In this document: in pieces, positions 18,601 to 27,449 of the stretch
Layout of the letters: every line of letters starts with the position of its first letter
How positions within the stretch are numbered: position 1 is the stretch's first letter
Source of the DNA: Psychrobacter arenosus
GTDB lineage: Bacteria; Pseudomonadota; Gammaproteobacteria; Pseudomonadales; Moraxellaceae
DNA length: 64,000 bases
Assembly (NCBI RefSeq): GCF_904848165.1
Contig: NZ_LR884459.1
Coordinates: 186,001 to 250,000 of the forward strand
Reading direction: 5' to 3'
Made by a program: the position numbers and the translations under genes
Notes under the pieces: model-generated
Databases searched by the model: none
Told to the model about the DNA's origin: nothing
The model's input: the letters and a program-made list of their open reading frames with translations, nothing else

Positions 18601-19535
18601 TTGGCTAAGGTTAGCCGGCTATAACTTAACTGACCATAAGGGCTCTCTATCTCTAAAGCACTCATTGCTAGGCTTAGACGCGTGGCTTCAGGCGCAAAAT
18701 TTTGCTGGCTAGTCTGCGCATTAGCAAGTGCTTGCTCATATTGCTTAAGGTATTGCTGCTGCTCAAGGACATCATTTAGCCATTTAAGTTGACTGTCTAA
18801 ATCAGCTAGCGTCTGCCGCTGGGTGACTTGCTGCTCCCCTAAGGCTTGCCCCTGTGCTTGGAGTTGGCTTTCTTCCTCAGTGCTTAATAAGGCCAACCCT
18901 GCTAAGCCCGTACGCAGATTGGTTAATACCGCTTCCTCTTCACGTTTCTTTTCAAACACATGGGTAGAGATGGTCGCATAGATATCCGTACCGGTTATTT
19001 TTTCTAAGATATCCGCACGCTCGTCAGGCTTGGCTTTTAGGAAGGCAGAAAAACTGCCCTGAGCCAATAGGATAGAGCGGGTAAATTGCTGAAAGTCCAT
19101 CCGTGTCAGTTCAATGATTTTAGTCTTAGTACGCGATAGCTTGCTCTCAAGGATATTATCTTCAGCGGCGCCCGCTATAATTTCCGCAACTTCATGGGTA
19201 GCGTCCTGTAAGTTGCCATCGGCTTTATTATGCGCACGGCGTTGGCCCCAGCGGCAGCGATAGTGCTTGTCCCCTAAGTCGATGACCACTTCGGCAAAGC
19301 ACTCCGCTGTCTGCCGGGTCATGACCTCATTGCTACTTTTGCTAATACTATTGATGCGCGGCGTCTCCCCATAGAGAGCCAGACAAATAGCATCCAATAT
19401 CGTGGTCTTGCCCGCACCGGTCTGCCCAGTGATAGCAAAGATACCCTCGTTAATAAAGGCGGCATCAGCAAAATTGATGTGCCATTCGCCTTTGAGGGAG
19501 TTAAGGTTTTTGAGTCTAAGTTCTATGAGTCGCAT
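15642..19535 (-). CDS. sbcC: Exonuclease SbcC, SMC-like ATPase subunit
   Basis: SbcC pairs with SbcD to form the Mre11-Rad50-like nuclease that cuts DNA hairpins and protein-blocked ends. Seen here: an N-terminal MRLIELRLKNLNSLKGEW, Walker A GQTGAGKTT (residues 37-45), long Gln-rich coiled coils, the zinc-hook CPLCGAAEHPYSG near residue 605, the ABC signature LSGGEGFIISLALALGLSQ and Walker B LFLDEGFGTLDEDSL at the C-terminal end. At 1297 residues it is longer than the E. coli protein because the coiled coils are longer. The start is the ATG at 19535, matching the family; a TTG four codons upstream is unlikely. sbcD lies upstream (96-bp gap), presumably in one operon. Confidence 0.93.
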   Translation of the reverse strand: MRLIELRLKNLNSLKGEWHINFADAAFINEGIFAITGQTGAGKTTILDAICLALYGETPRINSISKSSNEVMTRQTAECFAEVVIDLGDKHYRCRWGQRRAHNKADGNLQDATHEVAEIIAGAAEDNILESKLSRTKTKIIELTRMDFQQFTRSILLAQGSFSAFLKAKPDERADILEKITGTDIYATISTHVFEKKREEEAVLTNLRTGLAGLALLSTEEESQLQAQGQALGEQQVTQRQTLADLDSQLKWLNDVLEQQQYLKQYEQALANAQTSQQNFAPEATRLSLAMSALEIESPYGQLSYSRLTLANFKTEQADLLEKIAAQQTTLKTATDALIAAKAAEQQAAEHWQSQRPIHTQVRTLDAQIQQQSAAIASEQARRVELDNDLERLAQAIEKDQQEQQNTKTQLAGTEQYLNSHPELSNLDSDIATNTTHCSRLRALLEANANLAADKLNFEQTKQARDAQLAQLRQQQAQDIGKIGKQQTHLADLQQQQANLLQGKQVHDLRQQQNHITEMMAQIEPLTYRLQQIAEIELESQQIKTALADQAELTTLAANIKATEGAIQTATEQRQEKQDHLALSQKVAKLEDYIELLEDGQPCPLCGAAEHPYSGNHPLLADKSSTLQTQEQQLQTQIETLSQTIKTHEHTLADQRVALATANNELERQQQRLASLQTRAQEINGQLQSAIAHLLNSASDYAEPLLSMIQPLRVPYTNDTQRSEAIHQVKQQLEQHRVKLSTTLNQYDELSQGVDEARTAVMALEAAQQQVTNQVNELVSSISLDAQKIESIETATVSNFTELATVIMNITDLVNKYHNCLSITMTAGHLADITELPAQSALVTLQGNIDQRKVSSQDECNVFMDTLRQQHRALQKLSEHLRKEREQQQTLTTNLSGLTARISAKQTQRDEKAGELDKLAQWLNDKTISIETLKSERKDLFGDKDWEMEADKLRVAQEQAQEQLAAAQRTLDSVKQTLQQSQERQEKLVNDISATETTLATQQATFTELLTDSQFATEQAFLAARLPKEERDALQQRQHNIESAVQQAQLLLTQTQKNLTNLQAEPLTTESREDLAARQQALQTALSELSEQIGAINQTLKDNEARKGEQQSQLEKIAEQTHKLEVWNNLHALIGSKDGKKFRTFAQGLTFDIMVSHANAQLHKMSDRYLLKRDTENPLELTVIDNYQGGEIRSTKNLSGGEGFIISLALALGLSQMASQNIRVDSLFLDEGFGTLDEDSLEIALTTLTGLQQEGKLIGVISHVQALKDRILTQVKVEKISGGHSKLSGAGCRQVPG

Positions 19536-19631
19536 GGAGAAAAACAACCGTTGTTATAATTATGGGAATGAAGGAATATGAATAGTCTCGTCCAAGAGGA
19601 GTGAGTCTATGGGCAATGGGTAGAAGATAAA

Positions 19632-21194
19632 TTATTCCGCTCGGTTATCCGCATGACGAATGTTGTAGAGTATCTCTTCATAAGCGGCTTGAAGACCATC
19701 ACGTTGAGACTCCGCTACTTCATGCGCATTGAGACAACGCTTGAATACTTCTAACTCATCCAAATCTTGCAAGGTCTCAGTAGACTCTTGTTGCTGCATA
19801 ACCTTATCGTAAGTGCGAGTGTTTTTAATTTTTAACACTTCACACGGTAGACCGTCTACTAGTGACTCTACCAAATTGCGTAAATTGGTGACGATCTCAT
19901 CGCCGGTATAAATAATCTCTAACCAAATGGTCTCGGTAGTGGTTAAAGACTGCAAAGCGGTCGTAATCGCATCTAAGTCGCCTGAGACTTGCGCCAAAGG
20001 TTGAAAGCAAGGAATAGGCAAGGAGACCACTTGCATATGGTAAGCCGCGTCTTGATGCACGACTTTAATGGCCGGCGAGGTTTTATCAAGCAGGGTTGTT
20101 ACTGTGGCAGCAGACTCACCCGTGGTTATTTCTGAAGAGGCATTTTTAGAGCCGTCATTTTCGGGTTCAGTCACTTCCGCAAAACCAAATAGGTCGTCCA
20201 TAAACTCAGAGTTATTCTTAGCTGTCTTAGGCTGATTAACATTAACTTCTGGAGTTTTAACTGTTTCTGCAATGCTAGGCTCTAGGGTCGCAACCGTTGG
20301 TTTAGCGGTATCTTCGCTAGTAAAGTCCCTAAGCGCTTCTCCAAACTGAACGAGCAGTACTTGTTTTTGCTGGCGCGCCTCCCCAAAGCCCATCGCTAAA
20401 GGAGAGCCTGAATAACGGATATGCTCACAGCCGCCGACTTTTTGCGGCACATGCAAGTGACCTAGGGCCACGTAGTCAAAGCAGTTAGCAAACATATCTG
20501 CTGAGATTTTGCCTAAAGAGCCGACATACAGTTCGCGCACGCCATCATCATCGGTGGTTTTGCCACCCGCAGCAAAGAGGTGACCGGTAGCGATAATAGG
20601 GATATGACGACCGTGAACTTGGATTAATGCCTCTTGCTCAGTCTTAGCAATAGTAGCTACCTCATCGTAGTGCGCTTTAATCCCTGCGACCACCTTTGCA
20701 TCTTTATCCTCGGCAGACTCGCCAGCGACACTACCACGCACATCACGGTCGCGTAGATAAGGCACGGCGGTGATAATGCAATAAGGTGAGCCAGTATTGT
20801 CTGTTAGGGTTAGCACTTCGTTGGCGACATCTTCACAAGCGGTGCCAATCACATGCACGTTTAGGTGTTTTAAAAATTCCTTGGGCGCGTCTAATAAAGA
20901 AGGTGAGTCATGATTGCCCGCAACAATGACGATATGTTGGCAGCATAATTTCGTCACTTCCCCTAAAAAATCATAATATAAAGTTTGTGCCTTATTGGTC
21001 GGAGTCATGACGTCAAAGATATCACCGGCGACGATTAGCACATCGACGCTATGCTGGACAATGGTCTCTGTCAGCCACGATAAGAAAGTCGCAAACTCTT
21101 CATAGCGGTTTTTGCCATAAAGTTTGCGGCCAAGGTGCCAGTCAGAAGTATGTAGGACAGTAAGCGGAACAGGAGGAGCAATAGGGTTGGTCAT
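19632..21194 (-). CDS. sbcD: Exonuclease SbcD, metallophosphatase subunit
   Basis: This is the nuclease partner of SbcC. Metallophosphatase motifs are intact: HTSDWHLGR, VAGDIFD, VAGNHDSPS, ATGHLF and ALGHLH followed by YSGSPLAMGFGE. The protein (520 residues) is over 100 residues longer than usual. The extra length is an acidic, low-complexity insert of about 95 residues between the nuclease domain (ending FGEALRDF) and the C-terminal capping domain (starting YHMQVVSLPIPCFQPL), and it carries an isolated hydrophobic motif MDDLFGF. The start is the ATG at 21194; a TTG at 21212 is also open. No clear ribosome site was found. Confidence 0.92.
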   Translation of the reverse strand: MTNPIAPPVPLTVLHTSDWHLGRKLYGKNRYEEFATFLSWLTETIVQHSVDVLIVAGDIFDVMTPTNKAQTLYYDFLGEVTKLCCQHIVIVAGNHDSPSLLDAPKEFLKHLNVHVIGTACEDVANEVLTLTDNTGSPYCIITAVPYLRDRDVRGSVAGESAEDKDAKVVAGIKAHYDEVATIAKTEQEALIQVHGRHIPIIATGHLFAAGGKTTDDDGVRELYVGSLGKISADMFANCFDYVALGHLHVPQKVGGCEHIRYSGSPLAMGFGEARQQKQVLLVQFGEALRDFTSEDTAKPTVATLEPSIAETVKTPEVNVNQPKTAKNNSEFMDDLFGFAEVTEPENDGSKNASSEITTGESAATVTTLLDKTSPAIKVVHQDAAYHMQVVSLPIPCFQPLAQVSGDLDAITTALQSLTTTETIWLEIIYTGDEIVTNLRNLVESLVDGLPCEVLKIKNTRTYDKVMQQQESTETLQDLDELEVFKRCLNAHEVAESQRDGLQAAYEEILYNIRHADNRAE

Positions 21195-21544
21195 AAGCGT
21201 AGGTGCAGTCAATATAGGAATTAGGAATAAGGGTTAGGTCGATTATAAAGGATGTTGGCGATGATTATGCGGGCTAAAGTTGGTTTCACGACATGGTGAT
21301 AAATTAGCAGGATAATAAAGTATAAGGCCTACATCCAAGTTATCACGATTTGATAACCACTATGGTAGCCCATTATTAGAATGAATAATAACCACCCGAT
21401 AAACGGTAATAGTCAGTTTAATAAGGCACAAGTTGCCCTAAATAATAAGGCAACGGCTAACAGGAAGGCTAATAATACTATGGCGGCTTTTTATGCTTAT
21501 CTAAACCATATTAAGAGCATGAGCCTGTTGGTCGGAGTCCATAT
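21195..21544. other. 350-bp spacer between sbcD and cysG
   Basis: This holds the promoter side of sbcD and the downstream end of cysG. A rightward frame opens at an ATG at 21381 but runs into cysG on the opposite strand and has no family features. I see no terminator or other element that I can support. Confidence 0.45.
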
Positions 21545-23011
21545 CTACAGTATTACCCTCTCTACCAAACCAAACCAAGCTAAGGTCTCATGTAGGCTCA
21601 CGACTTTGCCCAAGATAAGCAAGGCTGGCGTAGGCAAATTAGTATGCGCTTGTTTTCTAACAATATCGGCTAGTGTTCCCGTTAGTACCTGCTGAGTAGG
21701 TAAGCTGGCATGCGCTACTATAGCGATTGGGGTCTCAGGATGGCGACCCGCGGCAATCAAGCCGGTAGTTAGACGCTCTAAAGCGTGCAGTCCCATATAG
21801 AAGACGACCGTTTCCTCTTCGTCGAGTAGGTTGGCGAAGTTATTATTCTCCGCGCCTGCTTTTATAAAGCCGGTGACAAATTTAATCGATTGCGCATGGT
21901 CACGATGGGTGAGGGGAATACCGGAATAGCATGAGGCAGCATTAGCCGCCGTGACACCGGGCACGACTTGATAAGCAATACCTGCGGCTTGTAAGGCTTC
22001 AATCTCTTCACCGCCACGACCATAGACGAAGGGATCTCCACCTTTTAGACGGACCACCCGTTTGCCAGTCTTAGCAGCATTGATTAATAGCTCATTAATA
22101 CCTTGCTGTGCGACCGCATGATTGCTGCGCTTCTTACCGACAAACACCTTATCCGCATCACGGCGACATAAATCAAGCACCTTGTCTGAGACTAGCGCAT
22201 CGTAATAGACGATGTCGGCTTGCTGCATTAGCCTAAGCGCTTTAAAGGTTAATAATTCAGGGTCGCCAGGGCCCGCACCCACGATATAGACCTCGCCATT
22301 TTTCTTAATAGGGTTAACGGGTTCTAAATTATCGTTTGAGTGGGTTGTAGACTCTGCTAACTGCTGCGCGGTTTCCGCCAGATTATCCTCAAGCGTTTGT
22401 TTGGCTTCTTTATCCCGACCGGCAAACATCAATTCACTAACCCGACCCTCAAAAGCACGCTCCCAAAATTGGCGTCTTCCGGTTAGGGTAGGAATTTTTG
22501 CTTTTACTTCAGCTCGCATATCACCGGCAAGCTTCGCCAAATTGCCATAGCCTTGCGGAATTAGAGTTTCCAGTCGAGCGCGTAGTAGACGGGCAAGCAC
22601 CGGGGCTTTACCATTGGACGAGATACCAATGACGATAGGGTTGCGGTCGACGATAGCAGGAAAGATAAAGTCGCATAGGGGCGGGGTATCAACCACATTC
22701 ACAGGGATATTTAGCGCTTGGGCATCAGCGTGCACTTGATGGTTTAGTGCTTCATCGTCTGTACCTGCGATAATAATACGTTTGCCGGCAAGCCATTTCT
22801 TATCATAATGCTCATGAATTAGGGTATGGCGACCACTGGCGACGCCTTCTGCTAGTAGAGCTTGTACTTCTTCAGTAATCTCTGGCGCGACAATGGTAAT
22901 ACAAGCCCCAGCGCGGGCGAGCAAATCCGCTTTACGCTGCGCCACCTCACCGCCACCGACAATGAGGATGGGCTGATTATCTAGCTTAAAGAATAGCGGG
23001 AAGGTGTTCAT
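21545..23011 (-). CDS. cysG: Siroheme synthase (trifunctional CysG)
   Basis: This makes siroheme, the cofactor of the sulfite reductase encoded nearby. The N-terminal half (about 1-200) is the NAD-dependent precorrin-2 dehydrogenase/ferrochelatase, with LFFKLDNQPILIVGGGEVAQRKA and the conserved ISSNGKAPVLARLLR. The C-terminal half (about 240-480) is the uroporphyrinogen-III methyltransferase, with GEVYIVGAGPGDPELLTFKALR, VRLKGGDPFVYGRGGEE and PGVTAANA. The length of 488 is typical (E. coli 457). A short Ser/Asn-rich linker joins the halves. The gene is separated from cysH by a rightward WG-repeat gene, so it is not in the cysH-cysI operon, but function links it to them. Confidence 0.95.
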   Translation of the reverse strand: MNTFPLFFKLDNQPILIVGGGEVAQRKADLLARAGACITIVAPEITEEVQALLAEGVASGRHTLIHEHYDKKWLAGKRIIIAGTDDEALNHQVHADAQALNIPVNVVDTPPLCDFIFPAIVDRNPIVIGISSNGKAPVLARLLRARLETLIPQGYGNLAKLAGDMRAEVKAKIPTLTGRRQFWERAFEGRVSELMFAGRDKEAKQTLEDNLAETAQQLAESTTHSNDNLEPVNPIKKNGEVYIVGAGPGDPELLTFKALRLMQQADIVYYDALVSDKVLDLCRRDADKVFVGKKRSNHAVAQQGINELLINAAKTGKRVVRLKGGDPFVYGRGGEEIEALQAAGIAYQVVPGVTAANAASCYSGIPLTHRDHAQSIKFVTGFIKAGAENNNFANLLDEEETVVFYMGLHALERLTTGLIAAGRHPETPIAIVAHASLPTQQVLTGTLADIVRKQAHTNLPTPALLILGKVVSLHETLAWFGLVERVIL

Positions 23012-23216
23012 AATAGCGCCCTAAGTCAATTAAAAGGTGTGCAAAGATGCTTAGTAAAATAGCCTAAGCAAATAAAATATTTTAAATTCTACGGTATTAT
23101 GAATCATCTCTATAGTCAATTCTTTCGCCAAATTAAGCTTAGATTAGTCGATTTAGTCATACTGAATCTAAAAGATATGGCATTATTTTTTCTAAAATAA
23201 TAACAAGGTTATCTAT

Positions 23217-24137
23217 ATGCACAACGTTAGCATCTGTAAGAGAATTAAAAACTTTATGTTAGCTACTATTAGTTTCATAATGACAACGTTAACTACTATG
23301 GCTGCCACTGCCTATATGGTCACAGCTCCAGCTTTCGCTAAAACGGTTGACTGTCAGCAAGTCACTGGGTTTCGTATGCCTAAAGGACTGGATGTCGAGC
23401 TACAGTCTTATTGTGTTTTTTCAGAAAGCTTAGCAGCTGTGAGTAAAAATGGTAAATGGGGCTTCTTAGATACCAAAGGCAATATAGCTATACCTTTTAA
23501 GTATGATTTAGCTAGGAACTTTGATGATGGTTTAGCTATTGTCAGATTAGGGAGTAAAGAAGGTTTTATCAACCGAAAAGGCAAGCTAGTCATTTCCATA
23601 GAATATGATGAGGTCATAAACTTTTCAGAAGGTTTGGCGGCAGTTAACAGGGAAGGTAAATGGGGGTACATTAACAAAGACAATCAGGTAATCATTCCAT
23701 TCGAATATGATGACACTATTGCTTTTGATGAGGGACTAGCTCAGGTTACTAAAGATGGTAAGCAGGGTTTTATTAATAAAGAAAACCAAATGGTAATACC
23801 ATTAATCTATGATTATGCAGGTTGGTTTTCAGAAGGATTGGGAGCTATTAAATTAAATGATAAATATGGTTTCATTGATAAGAACAATAACGTCGTATTT
23901 TTTACTGACTATTATTTAGAGTATGCGTTTTCTGAGGACCGTGTACTGGTTAATAAGGGTAGAAAGTATGGGTTTCTAGATGCAGAAGGAAATGTCGCTG
24001 TACCGCTAATTTATGATGAAGTTGATTGGATTGAAAAAGATGATATTACTATTCCAGGCTTCGTCAATGGCATTGCTAGAGTTAAAAAAGACGGTGAATG
24101 GTTCTATATTGACAATCTAGGCCAACGTATAGATTAG
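23217..24137 (+). CDS. Exported WG-repeat protein, 7 repeats
   Basis: This 306-residue protein begins with a basic region and a long hydrophobic stretch ending in APAFAKTVDC, a clear signal peptide with a likely Ala-Phe-Ala cleavage site near residue 41. The remainder is about seven WG-type repeats (F-x-E-G-L-A-x-V-x-x-x-G-K-x-G-F-I-[ND]), as in the cytoplasmic WG protein at 3935. No catalytic motif is seen; WG repeats are assumed to form binding surfaces. Its base composition is visibly more AT-rich than that of its neighbours. It sits on the opposite strand between cysG and cysH, with an AACAAGG site and its own terminator, suggesting an insertion into the sulfur cluster. Confidence 0.83.
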   Translation: MHNVSICKRIKNFMLATISFIMTTLTTMAATAYMVTAPAFAKTVDCQQVTGFRMPKGLDVELQSYCVFSESLAAVSKNGKWGFLDTKGNIAIPFKYDLARNFDDGLAIVRLGSKEGFINRKGKLVISIEYDEVINFSEGLAAVNREGKWGYINKDNQVIIPFEYDDTIAFDEGLAQVTKDGKQGFINKENQMVIPLIYDYAGWFSEGLGAIKLNDKYGFIDKNNNVVFFTDYYLEYAFSEDRVLVNKGRKYGFLDAEGNVAVPLIYDEVDWIEKDDITIPGFVNGIARVKKDGEWFYIDNLGQRID

Positions 24138-24143
24138 TTCACT

Positions 24144-24183
24144 AAAAAAATCCCCTCAACCAAATTGGCAAAGGGGATTTTTG
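24144..24183. terminator. Terminator after the exported WG-repeat gene
   Basis: AAAAATCCCCT and AGGGGATTTTT form an 11-bp stem with a 14-base loop. It can serve the rightward WG gene and the leftward cysH. Confidence 0.8.
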
Positions 24184-24214
24184 TCTTATATATAATCAGG
24201 CTAGTAGCCCTGTA

Positions 24215-24838
24215 TTACAGTTGAGTATGCAAACCACACTCACGATGCTCTTCTACTTTCGTCGGGTCAAAATAATCAAATTCGTTAGGCAGGTTGTTCT
24301 CTTCTAGGTACACATCAAGATCTGCGTCCGTTTTGTAAAACAACGGGGCAACTTTTAATACACCGCTTTTAGACTGGCTGAGCACATCAAGACCTTGGCG
24401 AAATTCGGTTTGGTCTTTACGGATAGCGTTAAACCAAACGTCAGGCTGTAATTCAGCTAGAGCACGACCGAAAGGCTCAAGTTTGACTTGTTCCGTGAAG
24501 ATTTCATGCTTAGGATCGTCAACGCCAGGAATACCGCCAAGCGTTACATCACGATGGGCACGGGTCTGCTGTGGAATATAAGTCACCACATTTAGGTTCA
24601 GGTCTTCGATGACCTTATTAGCAAATTTATAAGTAGCATCAGTGTTATAGCCCGAATCTACCCACAGTACCGTGATATCAGGACGCTGCTTAGCAACGAG
24701 ATGCAAGATAGCAGACTCGTAAGGGCGGAAGTTCGTCGTGATGATTGGGTTTTTCGCGTCTTTTAATGCCCAAGCTACGATTTCTTCTGGGGTTTTGCCT
24801 TGTAAATCTTGGTTGGCTTGGTCGATGTTAATGCTCAT
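24215..24838 (-). CDS. cysH: Phosphoadenylyl-sulfate (PAPS) reductase
   Basis: Reduces activated sulfate to sulfite with thioredoxin. The substrate-binding domain shows TTNFRPYESAILHLV, LWVDSGYNT and WFNAIRKDQTEFR, and the catalytic cysteine is Cys201 in HRECGLH near the C-terminus. The Cys-Cys pairs of the iron-sulfur APS reductases are missing: the aligned segment reads KLEPFGRAL, as in the E. coli PAPS enzyme. PAPS is therefore the likely substrate. The protein is 207 residues, shorter than E. coli CysH (244) and trimmed in the last part. An AAGGA site precedes the ATG. It is the last gene of a leftward cysI-DUF934-cysH run. Confidence 0.9.
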   Translation of the reverse strand: MSINIDQANQDLQGKTPEEIVAWALKDAKNPIITTNFRPYESAILHLVAKQRPDITVLWVDSGYNTDATYKFANKVIEDLNLNVVTYIPQQTRAHRDVTLGGIPGVDDPKHEIFTEQVKLEPFGRALAELQPDVWFNAIRKDQTEFRQGLDVLSQSKSGVLKVAPLFYKTDADLDVYLEENNLPNEFDYFDPTKVEEHRECGLHTQL

Positions 24839-24899
24839 AAATAATCCTTAAAAGTAAATAGAAAGTAAAATTGTAAAGTACAAGTAATTGATAATAGGG

Positions 24900-25571
24900 T
24901 TAGGCATGGGCCACTGGCGACTCATCTACCTGGACTTCAGCCTGTGCCGTGCGGAACATCGGTAGACGGCTAGCGTCATCACCGCTATAGGCAGTAGGCA
25001 GGGCATAGAAGGCCGTTTGGATGTCTTCCACCATATTTTCATGGGCTATAGCAAAAGTATCGACCCCTGAGCGCATAAGGTAAGGAATCTGATCACGGCC
25101 AAAGGCGCCCGCCATACGAATTTCACCGGTATAACCTTCTAAGCGCAGATGACGGGCCAGACTAAAGCCGCGACCATCGGTGAATAACGGCGTATAGATA
25201 ACTATCAAATCCAAAGCTCGCACTAGGGAAGTACTGGCGGGCTCTTCTTCATCGTTAGCTTCGTTAGCCGTCTGCTGCAGTCTTAATAAAGCATCGAGCT
25301 GCTCAGTAGTAGTGGCAGTGTCCGCCCATAAACCAATGCGACTGCTACGCTGCGTTATTAACCCAAAAGTCTCTTGTAGCACCCCTTGTGCAGTCAGCAC
25401 TTCCGTAAGCGGTAACACCACATCAAGCCGCTCATTCCGGTGCAGTAGCTCGTCCAAATGCACGGTAGCGACCGCAATACCATCCGGCAGCTCAGCCGTA
25501 TGTAGGACATACCAAGTATCCTCATTGGTAATGTCGATACCTTCGCGGTCTAAAATATTATGATTACCCAT
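24900..25571 (-). CDS. DUF934 protein of the sulfite reductase operon
   Basis: This 223-residue protein has the DUF934 pattern in its second half: LDLIVIYTPLFTDGRGFSLARHLR, GEIRMAGAFGRDQIPYLMRSGVDTFA. The first half is more variable. DUF934 genes commonly follow cysI in Proteobacteria; a role in sulfite reduction is assumed but the biochemistry is unknown. The start is the ATG at 25571, which overlaps the cysI stop by 8 bp and has AAGGAAG at the right distance inside the cysI end. A TTG at 25595 is open but unlikely. The overlap implies translational coupling with cysI. Confidence 0.88.
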   Translation of the reverse strand: MGNHNILDREGIDITNEDTWYVLHTAELPDGIAVATVHLDELLHRNERLDVVLPLTEVLTAQGVLQETFGLITQRSSRIGLWADTATTTEQLDALLRLQQTANEANDEEEPASTSLVRALDLIVIYTPLFTDGRGFSLARHLRLEGYTGEIRMAGAFGRDQIPYLMRSGVDTFAIAHENMVEDIQTAFYALPTAYSGDDASRLPMFRTAQAEVQVDESPVAHA

Positions 25572-27246
25572 ATACAGCTTCCTTAAACGGGGCAATACCC
25601 ACCCGCTCTACAAAGTCACTAAACAATTCGTGGCTGTCTTCCTCTTGATGACGCTCGCGAGTATAGACATCCAAGATGGTTTGAATGGTTGTGGCAACCT
25701 CATCTGAGGCCACAGCGCGGCCCAATATTTTACCGAGGCGCGCGTCTTCTTTTGAGCTACCACCCAGACTAATCTGATACCAGTTTTCGCCTTTTTTATC
25801 CACGCCCAAGATACCGATATCACCGACATGGTGATGCGCACAGGCATTCATACAGCCCGACATATTTAAGCGAATATCGCCTAAGTCATATAGATAGTCG
25901 ATGTCTGTAAATTGCTTTTCGATTTGCTCAGCGATGTTATGCGTAGTGGCATTGGCGAGTGAACAAAAATCAAAGCCAGGGCAGACGATCATATCGGTCA
26001 GCGTGCCAATATTAGCGCGGGCTAAGCTTAACGCAGAGAGCTGTTGCCAAATGGTATAGAGATCCGTAATTTTGACATCTGCAAACACTAAATTCTGATG
26101 GTGGGTCGAGCGAATCTCACCGAAACTATAAGCATCTGCCATATCAGACAGGTGGTCCATTTGTGTGGCACTGACATCGCCTGCTGGCACATATTTACCA
26201 TCGACTAAGCCCGCCTTTAGTGAGATCACTACAGCACGATACCCGGACACTTTATGAGCGACGGTATTGTGTTGGTACCAATCCGCAAATGCCTTATCTC
26301 TCAATTGTTCTTGCAACTGAGACTGGCTAGCTAAAGCATCGACTTGCTCATAAGGGTGCTCTGGGAAATAGCTTTGCGCGATGGCAAAGTTGCCTTCATT
26401 TAGGGTTAGAGGGCCGTCTTTACTACGCGCTTCCCACTCAGCCTCAACTAGTTTGGTAAAGTCTTTGGCGCCCATGCTCTCAACTAAGATTTTGATACGG
26501 GCTTTAAATTTATTGTCGCGGCGACCATGCAGGTTATAGACGCGTAAGATGGCATCTAAGTAGCTCAATAGGTGGTTGCGTGGTAGATACTCACGGATCA
26601 CCTTGCCAATCACTGGGGTGCGCCCAAGACCACCGCCCACCATGACTTCAAAGCCCACTTCGCCCGTGTCATTTTTGACCAAGCGTAAGCCAATATCGTG
26701 GACTAGTGTGGCGGCACGATCTTCTTCAGTACCAATCACGGCAATCTTAAATTTACGCGGTAAGAAAGCAAACTCAGGGTGAAAGGTCGACCACTGGCGA
26801 ATAATCTCGCAATAGGGGCGGGGGTCTTCCACTTCGCTGGCATTGATACCGGCATACGGGTCGGTGGTGGTATTGCGAATACAGTTGCCCGAAGTCTGGA
26901 TAGAGTGCATCTGCACGCTCGCCAGCTCAGCTAAGATATCCGGCACCTCTTCTAACTTCGGCCAGTTCAGCTGAATATTGGTACGGGTGGTAAAGTGACC
27001 GTACTCTCTATCATATTTACGAGTGATTTCAGCCAGCTTGCGCAATTGGCGGCTGGTCAGCAGGCCATAAGGCACGGCAATGCGTAACATTGGCGCATGA
27101 CGTTGGATATAAAGGCCATTTTGCAAGCGGAGCGGTAGAAAATGCTCTTCAGATAGCTCGCCTGACAGGTAACGACGAGTTTGGTCGCGAAATTGGGCGA
27201 CGCGCTCATCAACCATTGCTTGGTCTGCATGGGTGTACTGATACAT
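25564..27246 (-). CDS. cysI: Sulfite reductase hemoprotein
   Basis: Reduces sulfite to sulfide with six electrons, using siroheme and a [4Fe-4S] cluster. The two duplicated ferredoxin-nitrite/sulfite reductase halves are visible, with GHFTTRTNIQLNW early on. The four cluster cysteines are in CPGFDFC (about residues 420-427) and GCMNACAHHHVG (about 462-471). The length of 560 is normal. No flavoprotein subunit (cysJ) lies nearby, so electrons may come from ferredoxin or another flavoprotein. The gene starts the leftward operon cysI-DUF934-cysH, divergent from sat with about 200 bp between, a natural site for a CysB-type regulator. Confidence 0.92.
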   Translation of the reverse strand: MYQYTHADQAMVDERVAQFRDQTRRYLSGELSEEHFLPLRLQNGLYIQRHAPMLRIAVPYGLLTSRQLRKLAEITRKYDREYGHFTTRTNIQLNWPKLEEVPDILAELASVQMHSIQTSGNCIRNTTTDPYAGINASEVEDPRPYCEIIRQWSTFHPEFAFLPRKFKIAVIGTEEDRAATLVHDIGLRLVKNDTGEVGFEVMVGGGLGRTPVIGKVIREYLPRNHLLSYLDAILRVYNLHGRRDNKFKARIKILVESMGAKDFTKLVEAEWEARSKDGPLTLNEGNFAIAQSYFPEHPYEQVDALASQSQLQEQLRDKAFADWYQHNTVAHKVSGYRAVVISLKAGLVDGKYVPAGDVSATQMDHLSDMADAYSFGEIRSTHHQNLVFADVKITDLYTIWQQLSALSLARANIGTLTDMIVCPGFDFCSLANATTHNIAEQIEKQFTDIDYLYDLGDIRLNMSGCMNACAHHHVGDIGILGVDKKGENWYQISLGGSSKEDARLGKILGRAVASDEVATTIQTILDVYTRERHQEEDSHELFSDFVERVGIAPFKEAVYG

Positions 27247-27449
27247 AGACGGCTCATACGATTGTCAAATTGATGAGGGTATAGTACCTATCGCAGTGGG
27301 GTTCGATAAATTCATATCAGTCATATCCATATCCAAACTATGCATAGATATGAATAAAGGAAGTTAGGTAGGCTAGTGCCCATCCTGACTAATACCTATT
27401 TATTAGCTTCCTAACTTCCTATTTCTCACGATGATTAAAGGCCTGTTTT

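Noticed and set aside
21381..21695. A rightward frame starting at an ATG before cysG
   Set aside because: It runs antisense into cysG for half its length, is Asn/Ala-rich without any domain, and has no ribosome site.
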